Below the pieces are notes generated by a model. It was not told the origin of the DNA. It searched no databases and was given only the letters and a program-made list of their open reading frames with translations. Positions 18,538 to 27,273 of a stretch of 64,000 bases of DNA are shown here, one piece after another; positions within the stretch are counted from its first letter, which is position 1, and each line of letters opens with the position of its first letter. The stretch covers positions 496,001 to 560,000 of the forward strand of contig CAVSIP010000001.1 in assembly GCA_963728075.1 (NCBI GenBank). The letters are read 5' to 3'. The position numbers and the translations under genes were made by a program. The DNA comes from CAVSIP01 sp963728075. Lineage in GTDB: Bacteria; Actinomycetota; Actinomycetes; JAFAQI01; DASSKL01.

Positions 18538-19759
18538 CGCCCACCACCCGGCGCAGGTCCTGGAACGCGGTGTAGTTCGCCAGCACCTCCAGCGAACCGT
18601 CGCCGCCCGCCTGGCGGAGCGCGGCGGCCGGGTCGTCGACCCGCTGGTGCTCGACGCCGGCGTAGCGCAGCCGGACGGCCATGTCGCGCGAGCGCTCGCC
18701 GGTCGCCGTCACGAACCGGCCCCGCAGCATCTCGAACGGGACGTCCCACAGCCAGGCCGGGTCGCGCCCGTCCGCCGGCCGCGCGTTGATCGACACGACC
18801 ACGTGCGTGGCCTCCGACCGGACGACCGCCAGCGCCTCCTGCCAGCCGGCCGGGTTCTTCGCCAGCAGCAGCCGTACGGTCCGGCCGGCGAACGACCGCT
18901 CGACGTAGCGCCCCTCGACCCCGCGGATCGCGGCCATCGCAGCGAGCGCATCGGCCGGCGCCACCCCGAACTCCGCAGCGGCGGCTGTCGCGAGCGCGGC
19001 GTTGCCGACGTTCGCCGCGCCGGGCAGCGCCAGCGCCACCGGGTGGCGGGCGCCGTCCGGGGTGATCAGCGTGCCGTTCTCGAGCCGCCACTCGGGCTCC
19101 GGCCGCCGCAGGCCGCAGCCGCTGGACCACTGGTCGCCGGAGTAGGTGATGACGTCCCCGCAGGCGGGGCAGGCCGTGGCGTCGTCACGCCAGCGCAGCC
19201 CGGCCGCCACCCATCGGGTCTCGGGTGCCGCGCCGGCGGCCCAGGTGACGAGCGGGTCGTCGGCGTTCGCCACCGCGACGGGCGCGTCCGGCCGGGCCAA
19301 CGCCTCACGCCAGATGCCGGCGAGCCGGGCGACCTCGGCGTAGCGGTCGAGCTGGTCGCGGGTGAGGTTGAGCAGCACGGCCAGCCGCGGGTGCACCGCC
19401 GCGGCGACGCGGGGCAGGTACGGCTCGTCCACCTCGAGGACGCCCACCGGCGCCTCCAGGTCACCGCACAGCGCCGCGGTGAGGCCGGCGGGCAGGTTCG
19501 CGCCCCCGGAGTTGCTCACCACCGGCCCGGCGGTGGACAGCGCGGCGACCAGCAGCATCCGGGTCGTCGTCTTGCCGTTCGTGCCGCTGACGAGGGCGAG
19601 GTCGCGCCCGGCCGCAGCATGTTCCAGCGCGCTCGGGTCGACGGCCAGCGTCACCCGGCCGCCCACGTGCGTACCGCCGCGCCCGGCGGCCCGGGACGCG
19701 GCGGCGGTGGCGGCTCCGAGCCGGCGCGCGAGCGCGAACCGCGCGCCGCGCCCGGTCAC
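18530..19759 (-). CDS. murT: lipid II isoglutaminyl synthase subunit MurT
   Basis: A 409-residue Mur-ligase-like protein that with GatD amidates lipid II glutamate. The ATP-binding loop SGTNGKTTT is at residues 58-66, Mur ligase middle-domain motifs (EVDEPYLP, LLNLTRDQLDRYAE) follow, and the C-terminal DUF1727 domain ends ANYTAFQDLRRVV. The MurT zinc ribbon has Cys197, Cys200 and Cys215, but the remaining ligand position is Ser212 (WSSGCG instead of the usual C-x2-C). GTG 19759 overlaps the upstream small gene's stop, and gatD overlaps its own end, giving a three-gene coupled operon. Confidence 0.93.
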   Translation of the reverse strand: MTGRGARFALARRLGAATAAASRAAGRGGTHVGGRVTLAVDPSALEHAAAGRDLALVSGTNGKTTTRMLLVAALSTAGPVVSNSGGANLPAGLTAALCGDLEAPVGVLEVDEPYLPRVAAAVHPRLAVLLNLTRDQLDRYAEVARLAGIWREALARPDAPVAVANADDPLVTWAAGAAPETRWVAAGLRWRDDATACPACGDVITYSGDQWSSGCGLRRPEPEWRLENGTLITPDGARHPVALALPGAANVGNAALATAAAAEFGVAPADALAAMAAIRGVEGRYVERSFAGRTVRLLLAKNPAGWQEALAVVRSEATHVVVSINARPADGRDPAWLWDVPFEMLRGRFVTATGERSRDMAVRLRYAGVEHQRVDDPAAALRQAGGDGSLEVLANYTAFQDLRRVVGDA

Positions 19760-19965
19760 TTCACGTAATAGCGCGCGAAGTAGTCGAACACGGCGAAGGC
19801 GCCGAGCAGCAGCCCCGCGTAGGCCGGCCACCAGAACCGGAACGACCCGTTCTCGGCGGTCGCGAGCCGGCGCGCCACGAGGACGCCGGTGAGCAGCACG
19901 AACACGTTGATGCCAAGCAGGCCGAGGTCCCACTGCTCCTCGGTTGTCAGCACGGCAAGAAACAC
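19756..19965 (-). CDS. small membrane protein upstream of murT
   Basis: A 69-residue protein with two predicted transmembrane segments (about 15-31 and 47-63) separated by a short loop ATAENGSFRFWW, ending ARYYVK. It has no recognised domain. The stop codon overlaps the GTG of murT (GTGA), so its translation is coupled to murT and gatD. It may be a membrane partner of the cell-wall amidation complex, but this is inferred only from position. Confidence 0.6.
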   Translation of the reverse strand: MFLAVLTTEEQWDLGLLGINVFVLLTGVLVARRLATAENGSFRFWWPAYAGLLLGAFAVFDYFARYYVK

Positions 19966-20150
19966 GTCAGTCCTCCACGGCGCGCTCAGGGACGGACGTC
20001 ACGATAGCGCCCGGGCGGGCGCGGTGGGGCACCGGCACCGGCTTCGAACTCGTGCCGGAGGGATACCCGGCCCTCCCGCCTGGTCACGTTTCGGGCTCCC
20101 GCTCTGCGGCGACCTTTCCCGGTGACGACATCTGCGAGGGAGGCACCGAC

Positions 20151-21161
20151 GTGGCATCCGTGACCGGGCGCAAGATCGCCGTAGTGACGGGCGGAACGGG
20201 CGGCATCGGTCGCGCCATCGTCCGGGAGTTCGCCGACAAGGGCTACGACGTCGCGGTGCTCGCGCGTGGCCAGGCGGGCCTGGACGCGGCGACCAAGGAG
20301 GTGGAGAACGCCGGCGGCCGTGCCGTGGGCGTCCCCACCGACGTGGTCGACCTGGCCGCGGTCAAGCGCGCCGCCGACGAGGTCGAACGCGAGCTCGGCG
20401 AGATCGACGTCTGGGTGAACGTGGCCTTCGTCGGCTCCCTGGAGTTCTTCTGGGACACCACCGAGGAGGAGTTCCGGCGGGTCACCGACGTCACCTACTT
20501 CGGCCAGGTCAACGGGACCTGGGCCGCGCTGGAGAAGATGCGTCCGCGGAACAAGGGCGTGGTCATCCAGGTGGGGTCCGCGATGGCCTTCCGCGGCATC
20601 CCGCTGCAGGCGGCCTACTGCGGGGCCAAGCACGCGGTGAAGGGCTTCACCGAGTCGGTGATGACGGAGCTGCTGCACGAGGGCAGCGACGTGCGGATCT
20701 GCCAGGTCCAGCTGCCGGGTGTGAACACCACGCAGTTCAACTGGAACCTCAACAAGATGCCCAACCACCCCATGCCGGTGCCGCCCATCTACCAGCCGGA
20801 GGTTCCGGCACGGGCGGTCGTCTTCCTCGCCGAGAACCCGCGCCGGAACATGTGGGTGGGGCTGTCGACGGCCTACACCATCCTCGGCGAGCGGGTCGCG
20901 CCGAAGCTGCTCGACTGGTACCTGGGCAAGACGGGTGTCAGCAGTCAGCAGACCGACAAGCAGGCGCCGCGGTACGGGTCGAACCTCTTCGAGCCGCAGG
21001 ACGCGGATGCCGACCGCGGCTCGCACGGCCCGTTCGACGACCAGGCCCACGGCCACAGTGTCGCCACCTGGGCCTCCATGCACCGCTGGTCGCTCTCGGC
21101 GGCCGTCGCCGGGGTCGGCGCGCTGGCCGGTGCCGCGATCGTGCGGGCGGTGACCGACTGA
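20151..21161 (+). CDS. SDR family oxidoreductase with C-terminal membrane tail
   Basis: A 336-residue SDR. TGGTGGIG is at residues 13-20, and the catalytic residues Ser143, Tyr156 and Lys160 are present (YCGAK). Beyond the catalytic domain (about 1-250) there is a 60-residue polar stretch and a final hydrophobic segment (SAAVAGVGALAGAAIVRAV), which may anchor it to the membrane. The GTG start at 20151 has GAGGGAGG at a good distance; a longer reading frame upstream has no homology. The substrate is unknown. The gene is flanked by promoters on its own strand and divergent from the murT operon. Confidence 0.88.
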   Translation: MASVTGRKIAVVTGGTGGIGRAIVREFADKGYDVAVLARGQAGLDAATKEVENAGGRAVGVPTDVVDLAAVKRAADEVERELGEIDVWVNVAFVGSLEFFWDTTEEEFRRVTDVTYFGQVNGTWAALEKMRPRNKGVVIQVGSAMAFRGIPLQAAYCGAKHAVKGFTESVMTELLHEGSDVRICQVQLPGVNTTQFNWNLNKMPNHPMPVPPIYQPEVPARAVVFLAENPRRNMWVGLSTAYTILGERVAPKLLDWYLGKTGVSSQQTDKQAPRYGSNLFEPQDADADRGSHGPFDDQAHGHSVATWASMHRWSLSAAVAGVGALAGAAIVRAVTD

Positions 21162-21178
21162 GACGGCGATCTGGCGCA

Positions 21179-21184
21179 TAGCCT
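21179..21184 (+). promoter_or_regulatory. -10 box of probable leaderless lipoprotein gene
   Basis: TAGCCT lies 6 nt before GTG 21191. A GGAGG just before the GTG is too close to act as a normal ribosome site. Confidence 0.35.
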
Positions 21185-21190
21185 GGAGGT

Positions 21191-21532
21191 GTGCGCCCCC
21201 GCCTCCCGGCCGCTGTCGGCCTTGCCCTGACCGGTGCGGTGTTGCTGTCCGCCTGCGGGCAGGCCGGCGCCGCGCTGCGCAGGCAGGAGGTCGTCGTCGT
21301 CTTCGACCGGTCGGCCACGCAGGCGCAGCACGTAGCGGCTCGGGATGCCTGCTCGGGCCTGCCGAACGTCACCCCCGAGCCGATCGGGTCGAGCAAGGCG
21401 CTCGCCGGCCGGCTCAACAACGTGCGCTTCCGCGTCGACAACGCGGACGCCGCCCAGGTGAACCGCCTCTACATGTGCCTGCAGAAGCAGCCCGGGGTGG
21501 TCGGGGTCAACGTGCCGGACACGTCTCACTGA
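21191..21532 (+). CDS. small lipoprotein of unknown function
   Basis: A 113-residue exported protein. Residues 1-22 form a lipoprotein signal peptide ending in the lipobox LLSAC. The mature part (VVVVFDRSATQAQHVAARDACSGLPNVTPEP...LYMCLQKQPGVVGVNVPDT) looks like a small alpha/beta fold with two Cys that might form a disulfide. Its 3' end overlaps the convergent fdhD gene by 26 bases. The function is unknown. Confidence 0.7.
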   Translation: MRPRLPAAVGLALTGAVLLSACGQAGAALRRQEVVVVFDRSATQAQHVAARDACSGLPNVTPEPIGSSKALAGRLNNVRFRVDNADAAQVNRLYMCLQKQPGVVGVNVPDTSH

Positions 21533-22370
21533 CGGGCGTGCGCACCCGCTGCGGGCCGGTGTAGACGTTCATCGACGGCCCGCGCAGGAAGCCGACCAGG
21601 GTCATGCCGGCGTCGTCCGCGAGCTCCACGGCCAGGCTCGACGGCGCGGACACGGCGGCGAGCACGGGTACGCCGGCCATGAGCGCCTTCTGCGCCAGCT
21701 CGAACGACGCCCGACCGCTGACCACGAGCACCGCACCGCGCAGCGGGAGCAGGTCCTCGCGCGCGGCCCAGCCGACGACCTTGTCGACGGCGTTGTGGCG
21801 CCCGATGTCCTCGCGCAGGCACAGCAGCCGTCCGGCAGCCGTGAACAGGCCGGCCGCGTGCAGCCCACCCGTACGGTCGAAGACCTCCTGGGCGGCGCGT
21901 AGCGTCCCCGGCAGCCTGGTCAGCGTGGCGGGGTCCACCACCGTGCCGTCGTCGGCGACCGGCCACGCGCTCTGCGTACGTACCGCGTCGAGCGCGGCCT
22001 TGCCGCACACACCGCAGCTGCTGGTCGTGTAGAAGTTGCGCTGCACCGAGGCCGCAGGTGGGGCAACGTGCGGGGCCAACGACACGTCGAGGACGTTGTA
22101 GGTGTTCGCCCCGTCCTCGGTCGCACCGGCGCAGTAGCGGATCGCCGCGATGTCGGCGCGGTGGCGAACGACACCCTCGGTGACGAGGAAGCCGGTTGCC
22201 AGGTCGAAGTCGTCCCCGGGGGTGCGCATCGTCACGGCGAGCGCGTTGCCGGCGCAACGGATCTCCAGGGGCTCCTCGACGGCGAGCGTGTCGCGACGGC
22301 CGACCGTGCGCGGCCCCTCCGGGGCCAGCCGGACGTGGTCGAGGCGCCGTCGAGCGGTCACGCGGCTCAC
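21507..22370 (-). CDS. fdhD: formate dehydrogenase accessory sulfurtransferase FdhD
   Basis: A 287-residue FdhD, which passes sulfur from a cysteine desulfurase to the molybdenum cofactor of formate dehydrogenase. The redox/persulfide motif SSCGVCGK gives Cys119 and Cys122. Other family blocks are LREDIGRHNAVDKV and VSGRASFELAQKALMAGVPVLAAVSAPSSLAVELA. GTG 22370 follows AGGAACC and is preferred to an ATG 11 codons upstream, though that is also possible. It is the last gene of a methyltransferase-selD-fdhD operon, which suits a selenocysteine-containing formate dehydrogenase encoded elsewhere. Confidence 0.95.
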   Translation of the reverse strand: MSRVTARRRLDHVRLAPEGPRTVGRRDTLAVEEPLEIRCAGNALAVTMRTPGDDFDLATGFLVTEGVVRHRADIAAIRYCAGATEDGANTYNVLDVSLAPHVAPPAASVQRNFYTTSSCGVCGKAALDAVRTQSAWPVADDGTVVDPATLTRLPGTLRAAQEVFDRTGGLHAAGLFTAAGRLLCLREDIGRHNAVDKVVGWAAREDLLPLRGAVLVVSGRASFELAQKALMAGVPVLAAVSAPSSLAVELADDAGMTLVGFLRGPSMNVYTGPQRVRTPVSETCPAR

Positions 22371-22419
22371 GGGCGGTTCCTGCCAGCCTGGTGGTGCCGG
22401 CAAACCTCGCGCCGCCGCC

Positions 22420-23421
22420 TCAGCGGACGACGAGCACGCTGTCCCCGCGAGGCACCAGCTCTCCGATCACGGGTGCGCCGGGGATCTCGCCGGCGACGAG
22501 CAGCCCGCCCGAGGTCTGCGCGTCCGCGAGCAGCAGCAGCTCGAGCTCGTCGCGTTCACCGGCCAGGTGCGGCCGCACCCAGTCGAGGTTGCGCCGGGTC
22601 CCGCCGCTGATGTGACCGTCGCGGGCGGCCTCCCGCGCCCCGTCCAGGTATGGCACCGCGGTGCTGTCCACGACGGCGGTCACGCCGGACGCCCGCGCCA
22701 GCTTGTACAGGTGGCCGAGCAGGCCGAAGCCGGTGACGTCGGTGGCGGCGGACACGCCGGCGGAGACCGCGGCCTCCGCGGCCGCCCGGTTGAGCGTGGC
22801 CATGCACTCCACCGCCTGCTCGAAGCGCTCACCGGTGGCCTTGTGGCGGGTGTTGAGCACTCCCACGCCCAGGGGCTTCGACAGCGACAGCGGCAGCCCC
22901 GGGCGGCCGGCGTCGTTGCGCAGCAGCCGGTCGGGGTGCGCCACGCCGGTGACGGCCATCCCGTACTTGGGCTCGGGGTCGTCGACGCTGTGCCCGCCCG
23001 CGACGTGGCACGAGGCCTCGGTCGCCACGTCCAGGCCGCCGCGGAGCACCTCCCGGGCCAGGTCGAACGGCAGCACGTCCCGCGGCCAGCCGAGCAGGTT
23101 CACGGCGACGAGCGGGCGGCCGCCCATCGCGTACACGTCCGAGAGCGCGTTCGCCGCGGCGATGCGCCCCCAGTCGTACGGGTCGTCGACGACGGGCGTG
23201 AAGAAGTCCGCAGTGGCGATCACCGCGGTGTCCTCGTCGATGCGCACCGCGGCGGCGTCGTCGCCGGAGTCGAGCCCGACCAGCAGCGGGGCGGCGTCAG
23301 CGGGCATGCGCGGCCCCAGCAGCCCGGCGACCACTGCCTCCAGCTCGCCGGGAGCGATCTTGCAGGCGCACCCACCGCCGTGTGCGTACTGGGTCAGCCG
23401 GGCGCTGTCGGTGGCGGTCAC
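22420..23421 (-). CDS. selD: selenide, water dikinase SelD
   Basis: A 333-residue selenophosphate synthetase, making the selenium donor from selenide and ATP. The N-terminal glycine-rich loop HGGGCACK holds the catalytic Cys18 and Lys21 (equivalent to Cys17 and Lys20 of E. coli). Cys, not Sec, is present. The nucleotide-binding Asp motifs (VGLDSGDDAAAV, TADFFTPVVDDP) and the C-terminal GLLVAGEI are present. The GTG start overlaps the methyltransferase stop (GTGA). Selenophosphate made here feeds SelA (39 kb) for charging tRNA-Sec. Confidence 0.96.
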   Translation of the reverse strand: MTATDSARLTQYAHGGGCACKIAPGELEAVVAGLLGPRMPADAAPLLVGLDSGDDAAAVRIDEDTAVIATADFFTPVVDDPYDWGRIAAANALSDVYAMGGRPLVAVNLLGWPRDVLPFDLAREVLRGGLDVATEASCHVAGGHSVDDPEPKYGMAVTGVAHPDRLLRNDAGRPGLPLSLSKPLGVGVLNTRHKATGERFEQAVECMATLNRAAAEAAVSAGVSAATDVTGFGLLGHLYKLARASGVTAVVDSTAVPYLDGAREAARDGHISGGTRRNLDWVRPHLAGERDELELLLLADAQTSGGLLVAGEIPGAPVIGELVPRGDSVLVVR

Positions 23422-24203
23422 GGCCCCGACTGTACGTCCCACCAGAGCGTCACCACCGCGCGCGCCGGTGGCTCGGTTTCCGCGCCGATGGCGCGGTCCA
23501 CCTCGTCGTCCCGGTCGGGGGTCAGGCACAGCCGGCGCCGGGTCGCGGCAACCTGCGCCGCCCGGTCGCGGTAGGGGCGGCCGGGGAGATCGAAGCGTTC
23601 GACCCGCACGGGCAGGCCGGCCTCGCGCAGCACGTCGGCGGCGAGGTCGGCACTCGGACCGGTCGGCCGGTCCTGGCCGTGGAAGCGCCGCCAGAGCGGC
23701 CCGATGGGTACCCAGGGGTGCACCGCAGTGAGCTCCATGACCACCCGGTGGCGGGCGTGCGCGTCCAGGGCGCGGGCGAAGGCCGGCAGGTCGGCGACGT
23801 TGTAGGCGACGTGGTGGCAGACGACGACGTCCGCCGGAGGGGCCTGCGTGGCGACGTCCGGCCAGCGGCCCTGCACCGTGCGGGCGTCGACTCCGTGTCG
23901 GGCGGCGCCGCGGGTGAACTCCGCCAGCATGCCTTCCGACTCGTCCACGCCCACCACCAGCGCGGCGGGGGGTACCAGGGCGAACGCGGCCGCGCCACCG
24001 CCGCAGCCGACGTCGAGCACGCTGCCACCGGCGGGCAGGGCCTGGACGGCCCGGCGCCGCGACGGCGAGTCCCCCGCATCGCGCTCCTCGGCGCGGAACC
24101 ACTCCGGGTCCAGCCGGTACGGCGACTCGGGTGCGGGCTCGAGGATCTCGGGATCGATCCGCCAGGCGGCCAGCTCGTCGGTCCAGCGCTGCGCAGCGTC
24201 CAT
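23418..24203 (-). CDS. class I SAM-dependent methyltransferase
   Basis: A 261-residue methyltransferase. The SAM-binding motif VLDVGCGGGAAAF lies near residues 63-75, followed by VVGVDESEGML and the motif IV region ADVVVCHHVAYNV. The rest resembles Methyltransf_11/25 enzymes acting on small molecules. It is translationally coupled to selD, which is common context in actinobacteria and may point to selenium or other chalcogen methylation, but the substrate cannot be read from the sequence. ATG 24203 is the first sensible start. Confidence 0.85.
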   Translation of the reverse strand: MDAAQRWTDELAAWRIDPEILEPAPESPYRLDPEWFRAEERDAGDSPSRRRAVQALPAGGSVLDVGCGGGAAAFALVPPAALVVGVDESEGMLAEFTRGAARHGVDARTVQGRWPDVATQAPPADVVVCHHVAYNVADLPAFARALDAHARHRVVMELTAVHPWVPIGPLWRRFHGQDRPTGPSADLAADVLREAGLPVRVERFDLPGRPYRDRAAQVAATRRRLCLTPDRDDEVDRAIGAETEPPARAVVTLWWDVQSGP

Positions 24204-24309
24204 GGGGCCAGCCTCTGCCAGCGCCACCGTCGCCGTCCACTCGGGGCGCGTAGCGGGACGAACCGGACGCGACGGAGTCGTAGCGCCCGAGCCGGGTATC
24301 CGCTGGGTC

Positions 24310-25608
24310 ATGGCACGCTCGCAGCCGGTACGGCCCCTGTCGGTCGCCGCCCTGGTGGACCTGCACCGGCATGCGGCCTCCGGCGGGCACGTCAAGTCCT
24401 GGGAGCGCCTGGCCGAGGCGGCGGCCGACGTGCCGGGTGACGTCGACCTGACCGTGTACGTCCTCGGCGACCGGGAGTCGGTGGACCCGGTCGCCCCGAA
24501 CGCGCGGTTCGTCAGCCTGCGCCCGTTGCTGGGCACCCGCCGGCTGCAGTGGTTCGCGGCAGGCACCGACGCGACCGACCTGGCCCCCTACCACCCGAGG
24601 CTCGCCGCCCTCCTGCCGCGGCACGACGTGTGGCAGGCCACCCACACCTTCGCCTTCGGTGCGACCGCTCGGCGGCTCGCGGCGGCGAACGGCCGTCCGC
24701 TCGTGGTGTCACTGCAGACCGACCTGCCGGCGTTCGTGCGGCTCTACGTCCGCGAGCTGGTCCACCGGACGCTGTTCCGGACCCCCGTCGCGTCCCTGCT
24801 CCTCGACGGGGCGCACATCGACGGCCTGGCCGCCCGTGTCGCCCGGCGCAGCACCGACCGCCTGGTACGCGCCAGCCGGCACGTCCTCGCGTCCAACGAC
24901 GAGGACGAGGCGTACGCACAGAACCTGCTGGGACCCCGCCGGGTCTCGCGGCTACGGCGCGGTGTGGACCTCTCCGCCTTCCACCCGGACCGCAGGGACC
25001 GCGCGTGGCTGGAGCAGGCGTACGGCGTTCCGCCCGACCAGCCGGTGGTGCTGTTCGCCGGCCGGGTGGACGCGACCAAGGGCGCGCTGCGGGTCGCCCG
25101 GGCGGTGCGCCGGCTGCGCGACCGGGGTCGCCCCGCACACCTGTTCGTCGCGGGCGAGGGCGGCCAGGCCGACCGGGTCCGGCGCCTGCTCGGCAGCGGG
25201 GTCACCCTGCCCGGATCCCTCCCGCAGGACGAGCTCGCCCGCGTGTACGCGTCGTGCGACGTGTTCGCGTTCCCGTCCACCAGCGAGACCATCGGCAACG
25301 TCGTCGTGGAGGCGATGGCCTCGGGGCTGCCGGTCCTGCTGCGCGCCGGTACCGCCACCATCCAGTGGCTCGACCGCCCTGGCCACGACGGGCTGGTCGT
25401 CGAGGGCGACCGCGACCAGGACTGGGCCGAGGCGCTCGACCGGGTGCTGGCCGACGAGACCGGCCGCCGGCGGCTGGCCGCTGCCGCCCGGCGGACCACC
25501 GAACGGCGGCGCCCCACGTGGGAGGACGTGCTGCGCGAGGACCTGCTGCCCGTGTGGCTGCGCAGCGCCGGCCGGCTCACGCGAGCCGCGGAACGCGTGG
25601 TGGCCTGA
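24310..25608 (+). CDS. glycosyltransferase family 4 protein
   Basis: A 432-residue GT-B glycosyltransferase. The donor-binding half contains LFAGRVDATKGALRVARAV, GEGGQADRVRRLL and the E-x7-E type motif SETIGNVVVEAMASGLPVL. The acceptor half starts with VAALVDLHRHAASGGHVKSWERL. No membrane segments are visible. It likely transfers a sugar from an NDP-sugar to a cell-surface glycan or lipid acceptor. It is divergent from the selD operon and stands alone, ending just upstream of the tRNA-Sec hairpin. Confidence 0.88.
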   Translation: MARSQPVRPLSVAALVDLHRHAASGGHVKSWERLAEAAADVPGDVDLTVYVLGDRESVDPVAPNARFVSLRPLLGTRRLQWFAAGTDATDLAPYHPRLAALLPRHDVWQATHTFAFGATARRLAAANGRPLVVSLQTDLPAFVRLYVRELVHRTLFRTPVASLLLDGAHIDGLAARVARRSTDRLVRASRHVLASNDEDEAYAQNLLGPRRVSRLRRGVDLSAFHPDRRDRAWLEQAYGVPPDQPVVLFAGRVDATKGALRVARAVRRLRDRGRPAHLFVAGEGGQADRVRRLLGSGVTLPGSLPQDELARVYASCDVFAFPSTSETIGNVVVEAMASGLPVLLRAGTATIQWLDRPGHDGLVVEGDRDQDWAEALDRVLADETGRRRLAAAARRTTERRRPTWEDVLREDLLPVWLRSAGRLTRAAERVVA

Positions 25609-25644
25609 GCCTCCGGCCCTCGGCGCCTTGCTAGCGTGAACGAT

Positions 25645-25678
25645 CTGACGCCCGCCGGGTGGACCCGGCGGGCGTCAG
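25645..25678 (+). repeat. 15-16 bp perfect hairpin abutting tRNA-Sec (copy A)
   Basis: Arms 25645-25660 and 25663-25678 are exact complements (ctgacgcccgccgggt on the left). The 3' arm ends on the base before the mature tRNA begins. A near-identical hairpin precedes the second tRNA-like copy at 30718-30751. It may stop glycosyltransferase transcription or guide 5' processing of the tRNA. TAGCGT at 25632-25637 could be the tRNA promoter -10. Confidence 0.65.
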
Positions 25679-25771
25679 GGAGGCGTTCGGGTGGCTGGTG
25701 CCCCCCGCGGTCTTCAAAACCGTAGAGACCCAGGATCTGGGTCTGGCGGGTTCGATTCCCGTCCGCCTCCG
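25679..25771 (+). tRNA. selC: tRNA-Sec (anticodon TCA)
   Basis: A 93-nt tRNA. The acceptor stem GGAGGCG pairs with CGCCTCC (25764-25770), with discriminator G at 25771. The anticodon loop CTTCAAA carries TCA at 25714-25716 with U33 present. A long extra arm (gagacccaggatctgggtct) and a normal T-loop TTCGATT follow. No CCA is encoded. The long variable arm, extended D-arm and UCA anticodon identify selenocysteine tRNA. It ends 10 bases before the convergent surface-protein gene. Confidence 0.95.
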
Positions 25772-25781
25772 CCCCTGTTGC

Positions 25782-27269
25782 TCATCGCGCCGCGCTCCGC
25801 CTGGAGTCGCGCAGTCGGCGACCCAGGACCAGACCCTCGATGAGCAACAGGGCGACCAGGGTGGGGATGGCCGCGCCGGAGCTGCCGCCGAACCCCGAGT
25901 CACCACCGGAGTCCCGGGTGCCGACCGGGATCCGGCCGGCCTCCACGTTCAGGTCACCCACGGGTGCCGTGGGCTTCTCCGGCTTGGCCGGCGGGTCCGC
26001 CTTCGCCGGTGGCTTCGGCGTCAGGAACAGGCTGTTGATGCCGTCGGGGGCCCACGTCACCGTGCTGGTGGGCGCGGACACCGGCGGCGCCTGCCGCGGC
26101 GGGGTTGCCGACAGGGTGGTCCCCGCCGCGAGCACGGACGTGCCGGTGCCCGTCGTGGTGCCGGTCGTCGCCGGCGGCTTCGTGGCCGGCGGCTTGGTGG
26201 CCGGCGGCGTGCTGCCACCACTCGTGCCGCCGGAGGGCGGCTTGCTCGTGGTGGGCGGGGTCGACGAGGTTCCGCCGGACGTGCCGCCCGACGTACCACC
26301 GGACGTAGCGCCGGACGTACCGCCGCCGGTCGTCGGGGCCGGGGGCGTGATGGTAGTGGTGGTCGTCTTGGTGGGCGCCGTGCTGCCGCCCGAGCTCGAC
26401 GTGCTCGTCAACGTCGTCAGGTACGCCTTGGCGACGGCGACCGTCCCCTCGGCCGTCGTGACGTCGCTCACGGCGGTCGTGTACTCCGTCGAGTTCGTGT
26501 AGCCGGTCACCGCCTGCTGGGCGTCCGCCAGCTTCGGGTCGGCCGTCACGGCGTCCTGGGTAGCCACGGTGAGCTGCTGGTCGACCGTCGCGTACTGCTT
26601 GTCGACGTCGGCGGAGGCCTTCTGGGTCTGGTCCAGCTCCTTCTGGGTGGAGTCCAGCTGCTGCTTGGTGTCGTCCACGGCCTGCTTGGCGTCGTCCACC
26701 GCCTGCTTGGCGGCGGCCTCGGCGGCTTTCTTGTCGCTCTTGTTGAGACCCTTGCCCGCGTCCTTGGCGTCCTTGGTGACCTGCTTGAGGTTGTCCTGGG
26801 CGGCGCTGAGGCTTGCCTTGAGCGTGTCCAGCTGTTGCTGGAGCGTCGCGGCGTCGGTCCGCAGCTGCGACAGCTTCATCGAGAAGTCGTTGCGCTGCGC
26901 GGACAGGCCGTCGCGCTTCGCGCTGAGCTCTGCCACCTTCTGCTGCATCTTCTGCTGCTTCTCGGCGAACTTCGCCTGGAGGTCGGTCACGTGCTGCTGC
27001 AGCTTCTCCAGCTTGCGCTGGACCGCTGCCAACTTCGCCTGCGCGGCGACGAGGTTCTTGGTCGCCCGGTCCAGGGCGGCCATTGCGTTCTGGACGGCCG
27101 GGCTGGCGTTCTGCCCGCCATCTGCAGCCTGGACGTGGGGCGACTTCGCCACCGCCGGCATCGCGATGCCGGACAGGCCCGTCGAGCCGAGTACTGCGAG
27201 GGCTGCCACCCCGGTGGTGGCGGTGACCCGCCACCACCGGGGGTGACCCGCAGAGGATTCGCGAGTCAT
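25782..27269 (-). CDS. secreted coiled-coil surface protein (copy A)
   Basis: A 495-residue exported protein. Residues 1-45 form a long signal peptide (basic start HPRWWRVTATTG, hydrophobic core, Ala-rich end). Residues about 55-300 are Gln/Lys/Ala/Asp-rich heptads that should form a long coiled coil. Residues about 310-420 are a Pro/Thr/Gly/Ser linker, followed by a short segment TWAPDGINSLFLTPKPP and a C-terminal hydrophobic helix (IPTLVALLLIEGLVLG) with a basic tail. It has no LPxTG motif, so it may be membrane-anchored. It lies 4 bases after the DUF11 adhesin gene on the same strand. A frameshifted homologue is at 30852-32392. Confidence 0.82.
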   Translation of the reverse strand: MTRESSAGHPRWWRVTATTGVAALAVLGSTGLSGIAMPAVAKSPHVQAADGGQNASPAVQNAMAALDRATKNLVAAQAKLAAVQRKLEKLQQHVTDLQAKFAEKQQKMQQKVAELSAKRDGLSAQRNDFSMKLSQLRTDAATLQQQLDTLKASLSAAQDNLKQVTKDAKDAGKGLNKSDKKAAEAAAKQAVDDAKQAVDDTKQQLDSTQKELDQTQKASADVDKQYATVDQQLTVATQDAVTADPKLADAQQAVTGYTNSTEYTTAVSDVTTAEGTVAVAKAYLTTLTSTSSSGGSTAPTKTTTTTITPPAPTTGGGTSGATSGGTSGGTSGGTSSTPPTTSKPPSGGTSGGSTPPATKPPATKPPATTGTTTGTGTSVLAAGTTLSATPPRQAPPVSAPTSTVTWAPDGINSLFLTPKPPAKADPPAKPEKPTAPVGDLNVEAGRIPVGTRDSGGDSGFGGSSGAAIPTLVALLLIEGLVLGRRLRDSRRSAAR

Positions 27270-27273
27270 GGCG

